From: an uncultured Eubacteriales bacterium
GTDB lineage: Bacteria; Bacillota; Clostridia; Lachnospirales; Lachnospiraceae
Assembly (NCBI GenBank): GCA_900549105.1
Contig: URND01000081.1
Coordinates: 1 to 14,185, forward strand
Direction: 5' to 3'
Length of the DNA stretch: 14,185 nucleotides
The notes under the pieces are model-generated. The model saw only the letters and a program-made list of their open reading frames with translations. It had not been told where the DNA came from and did no database searches. Below, piece by piece: positions 11,684 to 14,185 of the stretch; position 1 is the stretch's first letter, and the number at the start of each line of letters is the position of its first letter. A program made the translations under genes and the position numbers.

Positions 11684-12700
11684 ATGGCAGTAAGAGTAGC
11701 AATTAATGGTTTTGGCCGTATTGGCCGTCTGGCATTCCGTCAGATGTTTGGGGCTGAAGGATATGAAATTGTAGCAATCAACGATTTGACAAGCCCGACA
11801 ATGTTAGCTCACTTATTAAAATATGATTCTTCGCAGGGAAAATATGCACTGGCTGATAAGGTTTCAGCAGGAGAAGATTCTATCACTGTTGATGGCAAAG
11901 AAATCCGTATTTATGCTTTCCCGGATGCAAATAACTGTCCATGGGGAGAATTAAAGGTTGACGTTGTTCTTGAATGTTCCGGTTTCTACACATCCAAGGA
12001 CAAAGCACAGGCTCATATTAATGCCGGTGCCCGCAAAGTTGTTATCTCTGCTCCAGCAGGCAATGACTTGCCGACAATCGTTTATAATACCAATCATGAG
12101 ACACTGAAAGCAGAAGATACGATTATTTCCGCAGCATCCTGTACAACAAACTGTCTGGCTCCTATGGCTGACGCTTTGAACAAATATGCTCCGATTCAGT
12201 CCGGTATCATGTGTACGATCCATGCTTACACAGGCGATCAGATGACTCTGGATGGACCTCAGAGAAAAGGCGATTTGAGACGTTCCCGCGCAGCAGCAGT
12301 GAATATCGTTCCAAACTCCACAGGTGCAGCAAAAGCTATCGGCCTTGTTATTCCTGAATTGAACGGCAAACTTATCGGTTCCGCTCAGCGTGTTCCTACA
12401 CCAACAGGTTCCACAACAATCCTGACAGCCGTTGTTAAAAAAGAAGGCGTTACAAAAGAAGGTATCAACGAAGCTATGAAGGCAGCAGCCAATGAATCCT
12501 TCGGATATAATACGGATGAAATCGTTTCTTCCGATATCGTTGGAATGAACTTTGGTTCCCTCTTCGATGCAACTCAGACAATGGTTTGCCAGATTGCAGA
12601 CGATTTATATGAGGTTCAGGTTGTTTCATGGTATGACAATGAAAACAGCTACACAAGCCAGATGGTTCGTACAATCAAATACTTCTCTGAATTGGCATAA
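11684..12700 (+). CDS. gap: Glyceraldehyde-3-phosphate dehydrogenase, type I
   Basis: This 338-residue protein has TTAGGAGGAAC before the ATG. The N-terminal Rossmann fold shows INGFGRIGR (7-15) and Asp34 in AIND, which favours NAD. The catalytic domain has SAASCTTNC with Cys153 and His180 in CTIHAYTGDQ. VSWYDNE near the end is a family signature. It oxidises and phosphorylates glyceraldehyde 3-phosphate to 1,3-bisphosphoglycerate in glycolysis. The next gene, pgk, uses that product. Codon choice is strongly biased in favour of a few codons, as expected for a highly expressed gene. Confidence 0.97.
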   Translation: MAVRVAINGFGRIGRLAFRQMFGAEGYEIVAINDLTSPTMLAHLLKYDSSQGKYALADKVSAGEDSITVDGKEIRIYAFPDANNCPWGELKVDVVLECSGFYTSKDKAQAHINAGARKVVISAPAGNDLPTIVYNTNHETLKAEDTIISAASCTTNCLAPMADALNKYAPIQSGIMCTIHAYTGDQMTLDGPQRKGDLRRSRAAAVNIVPNSTGAAKAIGLVIPELNGKLIGSAQRVPTPTGSTTILTAVVKKEGVTKEGINEAMKAAANESFGYNTDEIVSSDIVGMNFGSLFDATQTMVCQIADDLYEVQVVSWYDNENSYTSQMVRTIKYFSELA

Positions 12701-12717
12701 GATTCAGTAAGACCTTA

Positions 12718-12744
12718 AAGGTCCGGTCGTTTGGGCCGGACCTT
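12718..12744 (+). terminator. Hairpin between gap and pgk (partial terminator or processing site)
   Basis: AAGGTCCGG (12718-12726) pairs perfectly with CCGGACCTT (12736-12744) around a 9-nt loop. What follows is CTTTGC, not a real T-run, so it may attenuate transcription or protect the 3' end of gap mRNA rather than stop transcription fully. Confidence 0.6.
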
Positions 12745-12747
12745 CTT

Positions 12748-12756
12748 TGCTATAAT
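12748..12756 (+). promoter_or_regulatory. Possible extended -10 promoter for pgk
   Basis: TGCTATAAT is a perfect extended -10 element starting 4 bp after the gap-pgk hairpin. No clear -35 box is present: the corresponding bases fall in the hairpin loop. The predicted start lies about 20 bp before the pgk ATG region. Confidence 0.45.
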
Positions 12757-12784
12757 ATGCAAACTATATATGGAGGCGATGATC

Positions 12785-13924
12785 ATGGGATTAAATAAAA
12801 AATCAGTAGATGATATTCAGGTAAAAGGCAAACGCGTGCTCTGCCGCTGTGATTTTAATGTACCTTTAAAAGACGGCGTGATTACGGATACAAACCGTCT
12901 GACAGCAGCGCTCCCTACAATTAAGAAATTAATCGGCGACGGCGGAAAAGTAATTTTATGCTCTCATCTCGGAAAACCGAAGGGTGAGCCGAAGCCGGAG
13001 CTTTCTCTGGCCCCTGTTGCGGTAAAGCTTTCTGAGTTGCTCGGACAGGAAGTAAAATTTGCAGCCGATAATGAAGTTGTCGGCCCGAATGCCAAAGCGG
13101 CTGTGGAAGCAATGAAAGACGGCGATGTTATTTTGCTTGAAAATACACGTTATCGCATAGAGGAGACTAAAAATGGCGAAGCTTTCAGCAAAGAACTGGC
13201 TTCCATCTGCGATATTTTTGTAAATGACGCCTTTGGTACGGCTCACCGGGCTCATTGCTCCAATGTCGGAGTTACAGAATATGTAGAGACAAGCGCTGTC
13301 GGTTATCTGATGCAGAAGGAAATTGATTTCCTCGGAAATGCAGTCAATAATCCGGTACGCCCATTTGTCGCCATTTTGGGCGGTGCAAAGGTTGCGGATA
13401 AATTAAACGTTATTTCCAATCTTCTGGAAAAATGCGATACATTAATCATCGGCGGCGGTATGGCTTATACATTCCTCAAAGCGAAGGGCTATGAAATCGG
13501 TACATCTTTAGTGGATGATTCCAAACTGGATTACTGTAAAGAAATGATGGAAAAAGCTGAAAAACTCGGCAAAAATCTCTATCTGCCGATTGATACGACC
13601 ATTACAAAGGATTTCCCAAATCCAATCGATGCGGAAGTGGCTGTAACCGTTGTTCCGTCCGATGCAATTCCGGCGGATATGATGGGACTTGATATCGGTA
13701 CGGCAACTGCTGAAAAATATGCAGAAGCGGTTAAGACAGCAAAAACAGTTGTCTGGAACGGCCCGATGGGGGTATTTGAGAACCCAATCCTCGCTAAAGG
13801 AACGATTGCCGTGGCAAAAGCATTGGCAGAAACCGATGCAACAACGATTATCGGCGGCGGCGATTCGGCAGCGGCTGTAAACCAGCTTGGATTCGGCGGT
13901 CAATACGCTGGGCTGCGGCGATAA
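12785..13924 (+). CDS. pgk: Phosphoglycerate kinase, reading frame broken near the C-terminus
   Basis: The ATG at 12785 lies 8 bp after GGAGG (12772-12776). Through residue about 370 the protein is a normal PGK: RCDFNVPL (21-28), SHLGKPKG (60-67), LLENTRY, FVNDAFGTAHRAHCS, ILGGAKVADKL, VVWNGPMGVFE and IIGGGDSAAAV. After AAAVNQLGFG the frame runs into GGQYAGLRR and a stop, 379 residues in all. The missing conserved end, GDKMTHISTGGGASLEFLEGK and beyond, is intact in another frame up to 14015. The normal product transfers phosphate from 1,3-bisphosphoglycerate to ADP. Without the GGGAS loop, which shapes the substrate-phosphate site, this version should be inactive. Because the step is central to glycolysis, a sequencing/assembly artefact is a serious possibility. 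Confidence 0.9.
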   Translation: MGLNKKSVDDIQVKGKRVLCRCDFNVPLKDGVITDTNRLTAALPTIKKLIGDGGKVILCSHLGKPKGEPKPELSLAPVAVKLSELLGQEVKFAADNEVVGPNAKAAVEAMKDGDVILLENTRYRIEETKNGEAFSKELASICDIFVNDAFGTAHRAHCSNVGVTEYVETSAVGYLMQKEIDFLGNAVNNPVRPFVAILGGAKVADKLNVISNLLEKCDTLIIGGGMAYTFLKAKGYEIGTSLVDDSKLDYCKEMMEKAEKLGKNLYLPIDTTITKDFPNPIDAEVAVTVVPSDAIPADMMGLDIGTATAEKYAEAVKTAKTVVWNGPMGVFENPILAKGTIAVAKALAETDATTIIGGGDSAAAVNQLGFGGQYAGLRR

Positions 13925-14015
13925 GATGACCCATATTTCCACCGGCGGCGGCGCTTCCCTTGAATTCCTTGAGGGTAAGGATTTGCCGGGCGTTGTGGCA
14001 GCAGACGATAAATAA
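13896..14015 (+). pseudogene. pgk: Displaced C-terminal part of pgk in a shifted frame
   Basis: In the frame starting at 13896 the sequence reads AVNTLGCGDKMTHISTGGG and on through ASLEFLEGKDLPGVVAADDK to a TAA at 14013-14015, the normal PGK ending. The first eight residues repeat the AVNQLGFG already encoded at 13874-13897, using mostly different codons. The net effect is about 22 extra bases (13879-13900 on one alignment), which shifts the frame. It has no start signal of its own. Confidence 0.85.
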
Positions 14016-14031
14016 GAGAGGAATGGAAATC

Positions 14032-14185
14032 ATGCGTAGAAAAATTGTTGCAGGAAACTGGAAAATGAATATGACGCCTTCCCAGGCAGTCGCTTTGATT
14101 GAAGAATTAAAGCCGTTGGTTGTCAGTGAAGATGTGGACGTGGTATTTTGCGTGCCGGCCATTGATATTATTCCGGCGGTTGAGG
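14032..14185 (+). CDS. tpiA: Triosephosphate isomerase (3' end outside window)
   Basis: The first 51 residues are present: MRRKIVAGNWKMN, then SQAVALIEELKPLV and DVDVVFCVPAIDII. N9 and K11 in AGNWKMN are the substrate-binding Asn and catalytic Lys of TIM. The ATG at 14032 is preferred over the in-frame ATG at 14023 because GAGAGG (14016-14021) is then 10 bp away instead of adjacent. The enzyme interconverts dihydroxyacetone phosphate and glyceraldehyde 3-phosphate. It follows the normal pgk stop by 16 bp, in the usual gap-pgk-tpiA order. Confidence 0.95.
   Translation, partial: MRRKIVAGNWKMNMTPSQAVALIEELKPLVVSEDVDVVFCVPAIDIIPAVE

Noticed and set aside
13890..13925. Programmed ribosomal frameshift producing full-length PGK
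   Set aside because: There is no recognised slippery motif, pgk is not known to be recoded, and the repeated AVNxLGxG peptide would still be left in the product. An insertion or assembly join explains it more simply.

Overview
The window looks like the chromosome of a low-to-mid GC, Gram-positive anaerobe of the class Clostridia, most likely a Lachnospiraceae member. The signs are strong AGGAGG-type ribosome binding sites, sigma-A-type promoters, an iscR-iscS-iscU-mnmA sulfur operon, a gap-pgk-tpiA glycolytic operon and a divergent NAD-dependent DNA ligase of the kind I associate with that family. The taxonomic call is inference from gene content, not a search.

Positions 1 to about 2720 are the end of a prophage. 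It opens with the 3' end of a tail-fibre-like gene. Next to it, in convergent orientation, lies a second, start-less C-terminal cassette. The two coding ends begin at the two arms of a perfect 14-bp inverted repeat (28-41 and 661-674), and inversion would fuse the silent cassette in frame to the expressed N-terminus. This looks like a host-range switch. The lysis genes follow: a small membrane protein, a holin and a GH25 endolysin with three repeats in its wall-binding part, then a strong terminator. The prophage stops next to the 3' end of a minus-strand tRNA-Arg(CCG), a typical integration target. Three TGTTGCAT direct repeats lie between the lysin and the tRNA.

Positions 2800-6541 hold a membrane-anchored protein of unknown function with its own promoter, then the 23S rRNA pseudouridine synthase rluF and the DNA ligase gene ligA, which overlap by 8 bp.

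Positions 6519-10730 are a sulfur/Fe-S operon. A promoter with a perfect palindrome at the transcription start drives iscR, a cysteine desulfurase, the IscU scaffold and the tRNA 2-thiouridylase mnmA, followed by a DUF975 membrane protein. The end of that last gene overlaps a convergent histidinol-phosphatase-like gene, whose 3' coding region contains the operon's terminator.

Positions 11520-14185 hold a divergent promoter region (hisJ leftward, gap rightward) with a Rex-like site, then gap, pgk and the start of tpiA. The pgk reading frame is broken near its 3' end: about 22 extra bases repeat the same peptide segment in different codons and shift the frame. This is either a chimeric assembly of two alleles or a real lesion in a core glycolytic gene.
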